Assembly (NCBI RefSeq): GCF_900109725.1
Contig: NZ_FOBC01000023.1
Coordinates: 1-55,905 of the forward strand
Source: Halomonas daqiaonensis
Lineage (GTDB): Bacteria > Pseudomonadota > Gammaproteobacteria > Pseudomonadales > Halomonadaceae
DNA: 55,905 bases
Direction: 5' to 3'
Of the stretch, positions 9,551 to 18,946 are shown piece after piece; the stretch's first letter is position 1, and each line of letters opens with the position of its first letter. The notes beneath the pieces were generated by a model. The model saw only the letters and a list, made by a program, of their open reading frames with translations, did no database searches and was not told where the DNA came from. A program made the translations under genes and the position numbers.

Positions 9551-10812
9551 CCCGTGCCATCGTGCTCGTGCTCGACTCCTTCGGCATCGGGGCGACACCG
9601 GATGCCGAGCGCTTCGGCGATGCCGGCGCCGATACCCTGGGCCATATCGCCACCGCCTGTGCCCGCGGCGAATGCGACGCCGGTATCCGAAAGGGGCCGC
9701 TTCAGTTGCCCAACCTATCCCGGCTGGGGCTCTTTCATGCCCACCATGCCAGCACCGGTAACGGGGCCCAGGGCGTCGCGATGCCCGACGAGGTCATCGG
9801 TGCCTGGGGCCACGCCCGGGAGCTCTCCTCCGGCAAGGACACCCCCTCAGGCCACTGGGAGATCGCCGGCGTGCCGGTGCGCTTCGACTGGGGCTACTTC
9901 GCGGACAAGCAGCACAGCTTCCCGCCCGAGTTGCTCGAGGCCCTGGTGCGTGAGGCCGGGCTTGCCGGGGTGCTCGGCAACTGCCACGCCTCCGGCACCG
10001 AGATCATCACCCGACTCGGCGAGGCGCATGTCGAGAGCGGCAAGCCCATCGTCTACACCTCGGCGGACTCGGTGTTCCAGATCGCCGCTCACGAGGAGAC
10101 CTTCGGCTTGGAACGGCTCTATGCGGTTTGCGAGGTCGCCCGCGACTTGCTGGAACCCTACAACATCGGCCGGGTCATCGCGCGCCCCTTCAACGGGGCA
10201 GACGCAACGAACTTCGCCCGCACCGCGAACCGCAGCGACTTCAGCGTCGAGCCGCCCGCCCCCACCGTTCTCCAGAAATTGCATGAAGACGGCGGCACGG
10301 TAGTGGCCATCGGCAAGATCGCCGACATCTACGCCCACTGCGGTATCACGCGAACGATCAAGGCCAGCGGGCACGACGCCCTGATGGACGCGACGCTCGA
10401 GGCCCTGACGGATGCCGGCGAGCGCCAGCTGATCATGACCAACTTCGTCGACTTCGACATGGTCCATGGCCACCGTCGCGACGTGGCCGGCTATGCCGCG
10501 GCCCTGGAACACTTCGACGCCCGCTTGCCCGAGCTGCTGGCACGGCTGCGGGACGACGACCTGCTGATCCTCACCGCCGACCATGGCTGTGACCCCACCT
10601 GGACGGGGACCGACCATACCCGCGAGCATATCCCGGTGCTGGCACTGGGGGCGGGTCTCGCCCCGGGCTCGCTGGGTGCCCGCGAGACCTTCGCCGACAT
10701 CGGCCAGAGCCTGGCTGACCACCTGGGCCTGACGCCCATGGATGACGGCAGCAGTTTCCTGTCCTCAGCCCCGTCCTCCAATACGCTACCCAAGGCTACG
10801 GGAGGCCACTGA
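9547..10812 (+). CDS. deoB: Phosphopentomutase
   Basis: Interconverts (deoxy)ribose-1-phosphate and (deoxy)ribose-5-phosphate, joining the phosphorylases to DeoC. It is a 421-residue member of the alkaline phosphatase superfamily. The metal aspartate is in [14 protein letters not shown] (D10), the threonine to be phosphorylated is in [12 protein letters not shown] (T99), and the C-terminal metal cluster appears as [21 protein letters not shown]. It overlaps the genes on both sides, by four bases with deoA and one base with deoD. Confidence 0.97.
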   Translation: MTRAIVLVLDSFGIGATPDAERFGDAGADTLGHIATACARGECDAGIRKGPLQLPNLSRLGLFHAHHASTGNGAQGVAMPDEVIGAWGHARELSSGKDTPSGHWEIAGVPVRFDWGYFADKQHSFPPELLEALVREAGLAGVLGNCHASGTEIITRLGEAHVESGKPIVYTSADSVFQIAAHEETFGLERLYAVCEVARDLLEPYNIGRVIARPFNGADATNFARTANRSDFSVEPPAPTVLQKLHEDGGTVVAIGKIADIYAHCGITRTIKASGHDALMDATLEALTDAGERQLIMTNFVDFDMVHGHRRDVAGYAAALEHFDARLPELLARLRDDDLLILTADHGCDPTWTGTDHTREHIPVLALGAGLAPGSLGARETFADIGQSLADHLGLTPMDDGSSFLSSAPSSNTLPKATGGH

Positions 10813-11546
10813 TGACCACGCCCCATATCAATGCCGAGCGCGGCGACTTCGCCGATACCGTGCTGATGCCCGGCGACCCGCTACGGGCGACGTACATCGC
10901 CGAGACCTTTCTCGAAGATGTCCGCCAGGTCAACACGGTGCGCAGCATGTCCGGCTACACCGGCACCTACAAGGGCCGCGAGATCTCGGTGATGGGCCAC
11001 GGCATGGGCATCCCCTCGGTCTCCATCTATGCCAAGGAGCTGATCACCGAGTACGACGTGAGGACGCTGATCCGCGTCGGCTCCTGCGGCGCGGTGCGCG
11101 ACGACGTGGCGTTACGTGACGTGGTCATCGGCCTGGGCGGTTGCACCGATTCAGGCGTCAACCGGACGCGGTTCGGCGGCATGGACTTCGCCGCAATCGC
11201 CGACTTCGCCCTGACTCGTGCCCTGGCCGATGCCGCCAGCACGCTGGGCGTGGCCACCAAGGTGGGCAACCTCTTCTCGGCGGATCTGTTCTACGACCCC
11301 CGCCCCGAGACCGCCGAGCTGCTCAGGCGCTACGGCATCGTCGGTGTGGAGATGGAGGCCGCCGGCCTCTACGGGGTGGCCACCGAGTTCGGTGCCCGGG
11401 CCGCCACCATCTGCACCGTCTCGGACCATATCCTCAAGGGCGATTCGCTTTCGAGCACCGAACGCCAGAGCACCTTCGACGAGATGATGGAGATCGCCCT
11501 GGAGAGCGTGCTGCGCGATGATGCGACACGGGGAGCAATGACATGA
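10812..11546 (+). CDS. deoD: Purine nucleoside phosphorylase, DeoD type
   Basis: Phosphorolyses purine (deoxy)nucleosides to the base and (deoxy)ribose-1-phosphate. The 244-residue protein matches the hexameric bacterial family: [22 protein letters not shown] near the N-terminus, RVGSCGAV for phosphate binding, [11 protein letters not shown] for the ribose site, and CTVSDHI with the catalytic aspartate. It shares one base with deoB and four with cdd. Together with DeoA the operon covers both purine and pyrimidine deoxynucleosides. Confidence 0.96.
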   Translation: MTTPHINAERGDFADTVLMPGDPLRATYIAETFLEDVRQVNTVRSMSGYTGTYKGREISVMGHGMGIPSVSIYAKELITEYDVRTLIRVGSCGAVRDDVALRDVVIGLGGCTDSGVNRTRFGGMDFAAIADFALTRALADAASTLGVATKVGNLFSADLFYDPRPETAELLRRYGIVGVEMEAAGLYGVATEFGARAATICTVSDHILKGDSLSSTERQSTFDEMMEIALESVLRDDATRGAMT

Positions 11547-11950
11547 ACGATTCCACCAATCCCGCCATCGTCGCGGCACTGCTGGCGGTGCGCGACCGCG
11601 CCTATGCGCCCTACTCCCACCACCCGGTGGGCGCTCTGGTGATCAGCGAGAGTGGCACCCACTATGCCGGCGCCAACGTGGAGGTAGCCCACTACAAGGG
11701 AATCTGCGCCGAGGCCTCGGCCATCGCCGCCATGGCCAGCGCCGGGGAGCGCCTGCTGCGCGAGGTCTGGGTCATCGGACCGGGCAGGCATCTCTGCACG
11801 CCTTGCGGCGACTGCCGTCAGCGTATCCGCGAGTTTGCCGACAAGCAGACCCGCATCCGCGTGGTGGACGGCCAGGGAAGGCTGCTCAAGGAGTACGACA
11901 TGGACGCGCTGCTGCCGGACTCCTTCGGCCCCGAGAACCTGGCGTCCTAG
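11543..11950 (+). CDS. cdd: Cytidine deaminase (small, tetrameric type)
   Basis: Deaminates cytidine and deoxycytidine to the uracil forms. The 135-residue length is typical of the one-domain tetrameric class, not the larger E. coli dimer. Zinc ligands and catalytic glutamate are visible: CAEASAI (C55, E57) and PCGDCRQ (C88, C91). The start overlaps the deoD stop (ATGA). As last gene of the deo unit it turns cytosine nucleosides into uracil nucleosides. DeoA can use deoxyuridine; no separate uridine phosphorylase gene is seen here. Confidence 0.96.
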   Translation: MNDSTNPAIVAALLAVRDRAYAPYSHHPVGALVISESGTHYAGANVEVAHYKGICAEASAIAAMASAGERLLREVWVIGPGRHLCTPCGDCRQRIREFADKQTRIRVVDGQGRLLKEYDMDALLPDSFGPENLAS

Positions 11951-12028
11951 CCTCTGGGCTCGTTGGCCCGGGTATAGGTGGTACCCGACAGGCCGCCTAC
12001 GGACGGCTCTCTCGCCGATGGCCTGCAG

Positions 12029-13510
12029 CTAGCGAGTGCCTTCCTCGGCTTCATTGCCCTCCTCGTGGACCAGTTCGACGTCGACGATCCGCGAGCGGCT
12101 CATGACGATCTTCCAGCGCTGCAGCAGCGGCGTGCCGTCACCCTCCACCTCGCGGATCACCAGATTGATCAGGTGGCGCTTCTCCACCGCTTCACGGACC
12201 ACCTGCCCTTTCTCCTCCAGTCGGTAGATATGGTGACTCCCCTTGTCCATCAGCCGCGCCAGCGTCGAGAGGTCAAGGGTCAGGGTCTCGCGGGTGCGGT
12301 CATAGCCGCTCAGGAAGCGGGTCGGTGACATGCGCGAACTGGAGCGATAGTGCAGCACCACCTCCTCGCGCTGCGCCAGATTGCGCTTGCGCACCCGGCG
12401 AATCTGTTCGTCGAGGTGTGCATAGCGATGGTAGTCGAACCACTCGAGCTGGCGACCCAGGACGGCATTGCTGGTGGGATCCAGGTAGCGGCGCCGCCAC
12501 TTGGGACGGCCGCGGCGCAGCCAGCGCCACAGGGTGATGCGCAGGTCGTCCTTGAACACCTCACGCAGCGCATAGATCACTGCCAGGGCCAGCACGAAGA
12601 GCGCTGTGATATCCCCCAGGGCCTCCCGTGCCTGCAGCAGGCCCAGCGTGACGAAGACCATCACCACTGCCGTGGCCAGCCCCTTCACCGCTTTCTCCTC
12701 ACCGCCGCCAAGTTCCTGGCTGCGCTGCTTGAGAGTAACGGGATGTTCGATCAGCCGTCTCAGCAAGTGCATCTTGTTGGACATCCGGGTGGGGTCCCGG
12801 ATGACTCGCTCGGAGTTGTACTCCTGAGCCCGGCGATGCTCGACCTCCTCCCGGCAGATCGCCAGCAGGCGTTCACGAATCGCCCGATAGCCTGTGCCCC
12901 TCGGCAGGTGAGCGATCAGCGCCAGCAGGTTCTGCTCGGTGAACCAGGAGAGGTAGTTGTCGATATTGGCGTAATAGCGGTGCAGGCTTTCGTCGCTCGG
13001 TTCCTGGCGGCGCAGCCGCCCGAGGATACCTAGAGCCAGATCGGCGGTCTCCTCTAGCCGGGTACGCAGTTGCTCGGCCTCCTCGTCATCTTCCGTCGTC
13101 CCCGCAGGTGAGGGGGCCTGCGTCTTCGCGGCCTTGTCGTCACCTCGCTTCTCCACCCGCCGCACGCGACGCAAGGGTTCCACCAGCGACTGGGTGGAGC
13201 GCTCCAGGGCCACCACGTACTGATAGGCATAGAGGCTCAGCCCCAGGCGGTACTGATCGGCATCGAGCCGCTTGCCCGCCAGGCGGCTCATCACCAGCGG
13301 CAGTCGGTGGCGGTCGCTGTAATAGGTACGCTTGACATGGATGGCGCCGTGGTAGAACGCCTCCTCCGAGAGCACATTGGGACTCAGACTCAGCTCGGCG
13401 GGTACGAAGAGGAACACATCCAGCCGGTGGGAGGTCTCCTCGCGGAGCACGCGGGAGACCTTGAGGTGCAGGCTGTCCCGGCGCTCGACGGTGATCGAAT
13501 GAGTCGCCAT
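12029..13510 (-). CDS. Unrecognised membrane protein linked to an MscS channel
   Basis: I do not recognise the family. The 493-residue protein has a long soluble N-terminal part (1-270). This contains a charged low-complexity linker (about 115-150) and a YYANIDNYLSWFTEQNLLALIAHLPRGTGY block that looks like a structured domain. Two adjacent membrane spans follow (about 277-293 and 301-317), then a basic segment (LWRWLRRGRPKWRRRY) and a second soluble region (345-480). There is no signal peptide. With the positive-inside rule and the short hairpin, both termini should be cytosolic. It starts five bases after the MscS stop, so the two form one operon and may work together, for example as a cytosolic channel partner or osmotic sensor. 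That role is inferred from context only. Confidence 0.8.
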   Translation of the reverse strand: MATHSITVERRDSLHLKVSRVLREETSHRLDVFLFVPAELSLSPNVLSEEAFYHGAIHVKRTYYSDRHRLPLVMSRLAGKRLDADQYRLGLSLYAYQYVVALERSTQSLVEPLRRVRRVEKRGDDKAAKTQAPSPAGTTEDDEEAEQLRTRLEETADLALGILGRLRRQEPSDESLHRYYANIDNYLSWFTEQNLLALIAHLPRGTGYRAIRERLLAICREEVEHRRAQEYNSERVIRDPTRMSNKMHLLRRLIEHPVTLKQRSQELGGGEEKAVKGLATAVVMVFVTLGLLQAREALGDITALFVLALAVIYALREVFKDDLRITLWRWLRRGRPKWRRRYLDPTSNAVLGRQLEWFDYHRYAHLDEQIRRVRKRNLAQREEVVLHYRSSSRMSPTRFLSGYDRTRETLTLDLSTLARLMDKGSHHIYRLEEKGQVVREAVEKRHLINLVIREVEGDGTPLLQRWKIVMSRSRIVDVELVHEEGNEAEEGTR

Positions 13511-13515
13511 ACGGA

Positions 13516-15846
13516 CTAGGCGGGATCCGGGGAGCCGCCCCGGGCATTGGTGTTGCCTTCGGGGTCGGCGACACCGGCCTCGCCGGGCCGCCTGCCGCTG
13601 GCATCGCGGGTCTCGGCGCCCTCACCGGTCCCGTCCAGGTGGCCCTCACCATGCCCTTCCATGCTGACGCTGAGCCGCGGTACGCCGAGGTCGACCGACT
13701 GTTGCTCCATGCGCTGCTTGAGCAGCAGATTGAAGGCACGCGATACGTCCCACTGCATCTCCGGGGCGGTCCGGAAACGCATGCGCAGAATGGCACAGCC
13801 ATCCTCGAAGCTGTCGATGCCCTGCATCTCCAGTGGCGACCAGATGTAGTGGCGCATCATGGGGTCCTGGCGTAGTTCCAGGGCGGTCTCCTGCAGCAGG
13901 GTGGTGGCATCGTCGATCTTCATGTCGAAAGGGACCCGGACTCGCATCAGCGCGACGCCGAACTGGCGCGACATGTTGTGGATGGATTCGATGCGGCTGA
14001 AGGTGATGATGTGGACGACGGCATCCAGATCGCGCAGGCGCACGGTGCGCAGTGTCAGCCCTTCGACGGTGCCGATATGGCCGTTTATCCTGACGAAGTC
14101 GTCCACGGCCAGCGAATCCTCGATGAGGATGAAGATGCCGGTGATCAGGTCCTGCACCAGGGTCTGGGCGCCGAAACCCACGGCCAGGCCGATCACACCG
14201 GCACCGGCCAGCAGCGGGGTGACATTCACCCCGAGGTTGGCCAGGCCAACGATGGTGGCGACGATCACGATGGTGGCGAAGATGATGTTACGGATCATCG
14301 GCGTGATGGTCTGCGCTCGGGCCAGGTTGACCCTTCGCCCCCGGGCACGCGCCGGGCTGGTCAGCGCGCGCTGGATGGCGGTATCGGCGAAGATCCAGAT
14401 CAGCCAGGCCAGCAGCATGGTGAAACCGATGGCCAGCAGGGCCTGGCCGATGCGCACGCTGGCCACCCCCTGCTGGCCGATACCCATCAGCGAGGCCCCC
14501 CAGACCTGCAGCGAGAGCTCGGCAAAGCCGATCCAGGCAAGCACGTGCGCCAGCGCATAGCCGAAGCGTTCCAAGCGCTTGCGGTAGTCGCTCAGCCGGC
14601 GGCCCTTCGAGCGCCGCTCACCATGCCGGCGTAGCAGGCCGGTGACCACCAGGGTCAGCACCAGCAGCGACGCCGAGATGATGGAGCGAGCCAGCGCCGT
14701 ACCCACATCGCCCCCGGTGATGAAGATAGCCAGCAGCGAGCCCCCCACCAACAGCAGGGCCGGCACATGCCATAGGCCGCCCACCAGCCTCACTACCTCG
14801 GAAGAGCTGCCTTTTTCGCGACGCAGGGTATAGGGACGGTTACGGATCAGGTGCTTGATCGGGCGCTTGAAGCGCAGGATGAAGCGTCCGCTGATCAGCG
14901 CCGCCAGCACGTTGGCCAGTACCGACATCAGGTCCGCCAGGTCATTGCCGATGATCCCCGAGAGGCGCGTGGAGTTGAAGGCATCGCCCAGCGCGATCAG
15001 CGCCCCGATGACAAATAGCGGCCTCAGGCTCTGCTGCTGCAGGATCTGCACGGCGATGAAGCGGTGACCGTTGGTAAACACCGAGATCACTGTCTCCACC
15101 ACCACCGAGAGGGTGCGCCCGCACAATGCTACATAGGCGATCACCAGGGTCGCGGTGCGCCCGGAGCTCTCCGGCACCAGCTGGGCGATACCCAGCACCA
15201 GCAGGAAGGCCAGCGCCCAGGGCAGCATGCGGCGCAGTAAGTGTACTACCAGCAGCCAGGCCCAAGGTTCACGGGGCAGGTCCAGGGGCCAGCCATGGTG
15301 CTTGGCCAGCCGCCGCCCCAGAGCAATCAGGATCACCAGCAACCCGGCCCAGATCACCAGCAACACCGTCAGCTCGATCACGAAACGCAGCAGCTCGGCA
15401 TCGCCCGTCTGGACCATCAGGGAAACCAGGTCGGCCCAACCTTGTTTCAGCTGACTCCGCCATTCGTCCAGCGGCAAATGGCCGTCCTCGGCCTGCTCGC
15501 CAAGTTCGGTGAAGGTCTCTGCCAGGGCGCCAAGCAGACCCTGGGGACCCACGACGCCAGCCTCCTCTGCGGCCGGGTCGTGGGCCTGCTGCAACTGGCG
15601 CAGGTTTTCCAGCAGGGCCTGACGCTCCTCGGCATTCTCGAGAGTGGTGATCACCTCTTCCAGCGACGCCTGGAAGGCCTGGGGATCGTGGGAGGCCGGC
15701 TCCTCGCCGCCCCCCGGTGTCAGTGCAGACAAAGGCAGCGACTGGGCGGAAGCCAGCGTCGACAGCAGCATCGACAACAGCAAGCCCATCAGCAGGCCCA
15801 TCAGCAGGCCGCGAACGATAACGAACAGGCGGTTCGCTTCAGGCAC
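13516..15846 (-). CDS. Large MscS-family mechanosensitive ion channel
   Basis: An inner-membrane channel that opens under membrane tension to release solutes on hypo-osmotic shock. Its 776 residues make it much longer than E. coli MscS (286). The protein has an N-terminal signal-like helix (about 8-34), a periplasmic helical region (about 40-150), roughly eight further membrane spans (about 160-500), then the MscS core (about 500-735). The pore-lining glycine/alanine-rich helix reads LLAGAGVIGLAVGFGAQTL and the beta domain contains GHIGTVEGLTLRTVRLRD. The glycine-rich C-terminal tail is low complexity. A halotolerant host would need such a valve. It is first in an operon with the unrecognised gene downstream. 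Confidence 0.9.
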   Translation of the reverse strand: MPEANRLFVIVRGLLMGLLMGLLLSMLLSTLASAQSLPLSALTPGGGEEPASHDPQAFQASLEEVITTLENAEERQALLENLRQLQQAHDPAAEEAGVVGPQGLLGALAETFTELGEQAEDGHLPLDEWRSQLKQGWADLVSLMVQTGDAELLRFVIELTVLLVIWAGLLVILIALGRRLAKHHGWPLDLPREPWAWLLVVHLLRRMLPWALAFLLVLGIAQLVPESSGRTATLVIAYVALCGRTLSVVVETVISVFTNGHRFIAVQILQQQSLRPLFVIGALIALGDAFNSTRLSGIIGNDLADLMSVLANVLAALISGRFILRFKRPIKHLIRNRPYTLRREKGSSSEVVRLVGGLWHVPALLLVGGSLLAIFITGGDVGTALARSIISASLLVLTLVVTGLLRRHGERRSKGRRLSDYRKRLERFGYALAHVLAWIGFAELSLQVWGASLMGIGQQGVASVRIGQALLAIGFTMLLAWLIWIFADTAIQRALTSPARARGRRVNLARAQTITPMIRNIIFATIVIVATIVGLANLGVNVTPLLAGAGVIGLAVGFGAQTLVQDLITGIFILIEDSLAVDDFVRINGHIGTVEGLTLRTVRLRDLDAVVHIITFSRIESIHNMSRQFGVALMRVRVPFDMKIDDATTLLQETALELRQDPMMRHYIWSPLEMQGIDSFEDGCAILRMRFRTAPEMQWDVSRAFNLLLKQRMEQQSVDLGVPRLSVSMEGHGEGHLDGTGEGAETRDASGRRPGEAGVADPEGNTNARGGSPDPA

Positions 15847-15978
15847 TCTCTCGTCTCCCTGGCATCTCGTTTCCCTTGAATCTCGTCTCTTGTGCAGACG
15901 GATGGCGGCCCGAGCCGCCTCATGCTTCCCGATGCAATGTGGTAGTCTGCCGACAATAATGACCTACAGGATGCCGTC

Positions 15979-16974
15979 ATGACGCCGCAACCGCCACCCG
16001 AACCCCGAAATCCCGACGGCGATACGCGTCGCGTCGGCGTCGAGATCGAGTTCGCCGGCCTGCCGCCCAGGGAGACAGCCCAGCTGGTGCTCGAGCTTTT
16101 CGGCGGCGAGATCGAGGTACTCAGCCCCCATCGCCTCAAGGTCAGCGGAACTCGCTGGGGAGAGTTCGGCATCGAGCTGGACACCCAGTTCGCCCATCCC
16201 GACCAGACCGTGGTGGATGCCGAGGCCGACGGCGACAGTGAATGGGAACGCATGCGCCTGGACTTCCACTCCCGGACCCGGGAGCTGATTGGCGACGTGG
16301 TCACCGGCCTGGTGCCTACCGAGATCGTCTGCCCGCCAGTACCCTGGGACGAGCTGGAGGACCTCGATGCCCTCTTCGAGGCACTGCGCAATCGCGGGGC
16401 CAAGGGCACCGACGCCAGCCTGCTCTACGGCTTCGGCCTGCACCTCAACCCCGAGGTGGCGAGTCTCGAGGCTGAAAGCCTACTGGCCTACCTGCGTGCC
16501 TACCTGCTGAGCGCCGCCTGGCTGCGGGAGCAGATCCACGTGGATATCACCCGGGAAGTACTGCCGCATGCCAACCCCTTCCCCCGGGCCTACGCCCTTC
16601 GGGTACTGGATCGGGACTATGCGCCGGACCTGGATACCTTGATCGACGACTATCTGGTCGACAATCCCACCCGCAATCGCGAGCTGGACATGTTGCCGCT
16701 GTTTGCCCACCTGCGACCGAACCATTCCCACGAGCTGCTGCGCAACAAGCTGGTCAAGGCGCGGCCGACCTTCCACTACCGCCTGCCCAATGCCCAGCTT
16801 TCCGAATCGGACTGGGGGGCGGTGGCGGAGTGGAATCGCTGGCTGGAAGTCGAGCGGCTAGCCACCACGCCGGAGACGCTGGACGAGCGCAGCGCACAGT
16901 TTCTCGCTCGCCACCGTCCTTCGGCACCGCGCCGCTGGCTGACGCGCCTGCGCCGCTGGGTGACACGCCAATGA
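15979..16974 (+). CDS. Amidoligase-family protein (Amidoligase_2)
   Basis: A 331-residue protein of the COOH-NH2 ligase superfamily, distantly related to glutamine synthetase and gamma-glutamylcysteine ligase, which join a carboxylate to an amine using ATP. Metal-binding acidic motifs are seen in RVGVEIEFAG (E22, E24) and FGIELDTQFAHPD. A TEIVCPPVP motif (about 113-121) and GFGLHLNPEV with the conserved His are also present. An AGGA site precedes the ATG at 15979. Its stop overlaps the next gene, a class-I glutaminase-like protein. Such pairs were predicted by comparative genomics (Iyer, Aravind and colleagues, 2009) to make or break unknown amide-linked metabolites or peptide tags. The substrate is not known. 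Confidence 0.85.
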   Translation: MTPQPPPEPRNPDGDTRRVGVEIEFAGLPPRETAQLVLELFGGEIEVLSPHRLKVSGTRWGEFGIELDTQFAHPDQTVVDAEADGDSEWERMRLDFHSRTRELIGDVVTGLVPTEIVCPPVPWDELEDLDALFEALRNRGAKGTDASLLYGFGLHLNPEVASLEAESLLAYLRAYLLSAAWLREQIHVDITREVLPHANPFPRAYALRVLDRDYAPDLDTLIDDYLVDNPTRNRELDMLPLFAHLRPNHSHELLRNKLVKARPTFHYRLPNAQLSESDWGAVAEWNRWLEVERLATTPETLDERSAQFLARHRPSAPRRWLTRLRRWVTRQ

Positions 16975-17663
16975 GCCTCGCGACACGTCCCCTGATCGGC
17001 ATCACCACCTCCGATGCCAAGAGCCGAATTGCCTGGTGGTTCGACTGGTTTGCCATCTGGCGTCATGGCGGCCGACCACGGCGGCTATCGCCCATGCGTC
17101 CCTTCCCCGAGGCGCTCGATGGCCTGATCATCGGCGGCGGCGACGATATCCAGGCCCACCTCTATGGCGGCGAGATAGGCCTGGACGTCCGCCTCGACCC
17201 GCAGCGCGACGAGCTCGAGCTCGAGCTGCTGGAGCGTTTCATTCCGATGGGCAAACCGGTGCTGGGCATCTGCCGTGGCGCCCAGCTGATCAACGTCTAC
17301 CAGGGCGGCACTCTGGACCCGGACATCTACACCACCCATGAAGGCCTCAAACGCCGACGCACGGTACTGCCTCGCAAGACAGTGGACATCATCGCCGACA
17401 GCCAGCTGCATCGCATTCTCAAGGTGAGCTGGTGTCGCATCAACAGCCTGCACCATCAGGCGGTGCAAAAGACGGGAAAGGGCATCGCGATCGTCGCCCG
17501 AGACCGCGACGGCCTGGTGCAGGGCATCGAGTCCCGCGACCATGAGTTCCTGATCGGCGTGCAATGGCATCCCGAATGGCTGGTCTTCAACCGCCCCCAG
17601 CAGCGTTTGATCCGCGCCCTGGTGAAGGCCGCCAAACGCGGGATGGCCTCGTCCTCGTCTTAG
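16971..17663 (+). CDS. Class-I glutamine amidotransferase-like hydrolase (peptidase C26 / gamma-glutamyl hydrolase type)
   Basis: A 230-residue Cys-His-Glu enzyme. The nucleophile is in GICRGAQLINV (C101), the His and Glu in GVQWHPEW (H200, E202), and the oxyanion region in LIIGGGDD. The fold matches the gamma-glutamyl-GABA hydrolase (PuuD-like) group, which cleaves gamma-glutamyl amides. The start at 16971 overlaps the amidoligase stop by four bases (ATGA), so both should be made together. Either it supplies ammonia to the ligase or it reverses the bond the ligase forms. The close relation to gamma-glutamyl hydrolases favours the second idea, as inference. A strong terminator follows. Confidence 0.87.
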   Translation: MSLATRPLIGITTSDAKSRIAWWFDWFAIWRHGGRPRRLSPMRPFPEALDGLIIGGGDDIQAHLYGGEIGLDVRLDPQRDELELELLERFIPMGKPVLGICRGAQLINVYQGGTLDPDIYTTHEGLKRRRTVLPRKTVDIIADSQLHRILKVSWCRINSLHHQAVQKTGKGIAIVARDRDGLVQGIESRDHEFLIGVQWHPEWLVFNRPQQRLIRALVKAAKRGMASSSS

Positions 17664-17696
17664 CTATCCCGCAACAAGAGCGACACCCAAAAAGAC

Positions 17697-17724
17697 GCCG
17701 GGGCCACCCTGTGGTGGCCCCGGC
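17697..17724. terminator. Bidirectional terminator hairpin
   Basis: GCCGGGGCCACC (17697-17708), loop CTGT, GGTGGCCCCGGC (17713-17724): a 12-bp perfect stem between the glutaminase-like gene and the convergent osmC. An A-run at 17689-17693 gives U residues after the stem for the minus-strand transcript. Confidence 0.8.
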
Positions 17725-17765
17725 GCTCATGATACCTGGCCCGGCCATCACGGCCGGAACCGGCG

Positions 17766-18197
17766 TCAGCCTTCCAGCTTGGCCTGCAGGGTGATCTCGG
17801 CGTTGAACAGCTTAGAGACAGGGCACCCTTCCTTGGCCTTGTCGGCCGCATCCTGGAAGGTTGCCTCGTCGGCGCCCGGGATCTTGGCCACAGTATCGAG
17901 ATGAACGGCGGAGATGGCGAAACCGCCCTCGACCTCCTCTAGGGACACCTTGGCCTCGGTGGCGATGCGCTCGGCGGTCAGGCCGGCCTCGCCCAAGATC
18001 AGCGATAGGGCCATGGAGTAACAGCTCGCATGGGCGGCGCCGAGCAGTTCCTCAGGATTGGTGCCTGCCTCGCTCTCGAAACGCTTGGCGAAGCTGTAGG
18101 AAGCGTCCTGGATCACACCGCTCTGGGTGGACACCGTCCCCTTGCCGTCCTGGAGACCGCCTTGCCAGACTGCGCTACCGGATTTCTTTATGCTCAT
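17766..18197 (-). CDS. osmC: OsmC-family peroxiredoxin
   Basis: A thiol peroxidase that detoxifies organic hydroperoxides, with preference shown for OsmC/Ohr relatives. The 143-residue protein has the two redox cysteines, in AHASCYSMAL (C59) and KEGCPVSKLF (C125), and the glutamate-rich GTNPEELLGAAHA helix. The N-terminal AVWQGGLQDGKG fits OsmC rather than Ohr. It is monocistronic as far as can be seen, ending at a shared terminator. In E. coli osmC is induced by osmotic stress, which would suit a halophile, but no regulatory site was recognised here. Confidence 0.93.
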   Translation of the reverse strand: MSIKKSGSAVWQGGLQDGKGTVSTQSGVIQDASYSFAKRFESEAGTNPEELLGAAHASCYSMALSLILGEAGLTAERIATEAKVSLEEVEGGFAISAVHLDTVAKIPGADEATFQDAADKAKEGCPVSKLFNAEITLQAKLEG

Positions 18198-18299
18198 GTC
18201 GACTCCTTCTCGTTGTCAGGCACTTCATTGCCTCTTCACCATACACCATGGGGGTGGCCTCCTCCCGGTACAAGGGCAATGACATCGACAGCGGACAGC

Positions 18300-18848
18300 T
18301 CAGGCGCCCTTCAGCGCGGCGAGCTCGCGCGCCAGGGCCTCATGGCCGACCTTGCGCAGCGCCGCGATATTGCGCTCGGGAATGCCCTCCGGGTCCGGGT
18401 GATGGGCCAGGGCCCGCTCCAGCCCCGCCTCACGCAGCAGATGCCACATCGGCAAGGGCGAACGGTTGGTGAAGTTGGCAGGGTCCTCCGGCGCGGCGTC
18501 CGCGAAGACGTAATTCGGGTGAAAGCTCGCCAACTGGTAGGTGCCTTCATAGCCCTGCTCGGCGAGCAGCGCCTCGGCGATGTCCAGCAGATCCAGGTAG
18601 TCGTCGAAGTCCTCGAGCCCCTCGGTCAGCACCAGCAGGGTGGTCTCCACTTCGGGCGTCTCATCCAGGTGGCGACACTCATCGAACAACGCCAGTAGTG
18701 CCGCCTCGCGATCGTGGGCCGACACCGCCACATAGCGGATGGTGTCGCGAGCCACCTCACGGCCGGCGAAGGGACAGACATCGCGGGCGACCACGAAGGT
18801 CTCCACCCAGGCACGGGTGGCGGCAAGGGGATCGGGGGATGCGGTCAT
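18300..18848 (-). CDS. DUF1415-family protein
   Basis: A conserved proteobacterial protein of unknown function, 182 residues. Family features are the CPFAG motif near the N-terminus and the block around residues 119-145 with FHPNYVFA, DPANFTNRSP and PMWHLLREA. No membrane segment or signal is present, so it is cytosolic. An in-frame ATG at 18863 lies next to a pyrimidine-rich leader with no ribosome site. The ATG at 18848 has GAGG eight bases before it and was chosen. It lies downstream of nfi on the same strand, 98 bases away. Confidence 0.85.
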   Translation of the reverse strand: MTASPDPLAATRAWVETFVVARDVCPFAGREVARDTIRYVAVSAHDREAALLALFDECRHLDETPEVETTLLVLTEGLEDFDDYLDLLDIAEALLAEQGYEGTYQLASFHPNYVFADAAPEDPANFTNRSPLPMWHLLREAGLERALAHHPDPEGIPERNIAALRKVGHEALARELAALKGA

Positions 18849-18866
18849 GGTCGCCTCGGGCATAGT

Positions 18867-18913
18867 GAGAGTGAGAGAGAAGAAAAAGAAAGAAGGGAGC
18901 GAAAGAAGCGGAG
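18867..18913. repeat. Purine/pyrimidine-asymmetric tract upstream of the DUF1415 gene
   Basis: The plus strand reads almost only A and G here, with an unbroken purine run from 18873 to 18899. On the transcribed strand this is a C/U-rich leader just upstream of the DUF1415 start. It contrasts with the balanced GC-rich flanks. No function is assigned. Confidence 0.6.
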
Positions 18914-18946
18914 CTGCAGTATAGCCCAGGCGACCACCCTACCCTA

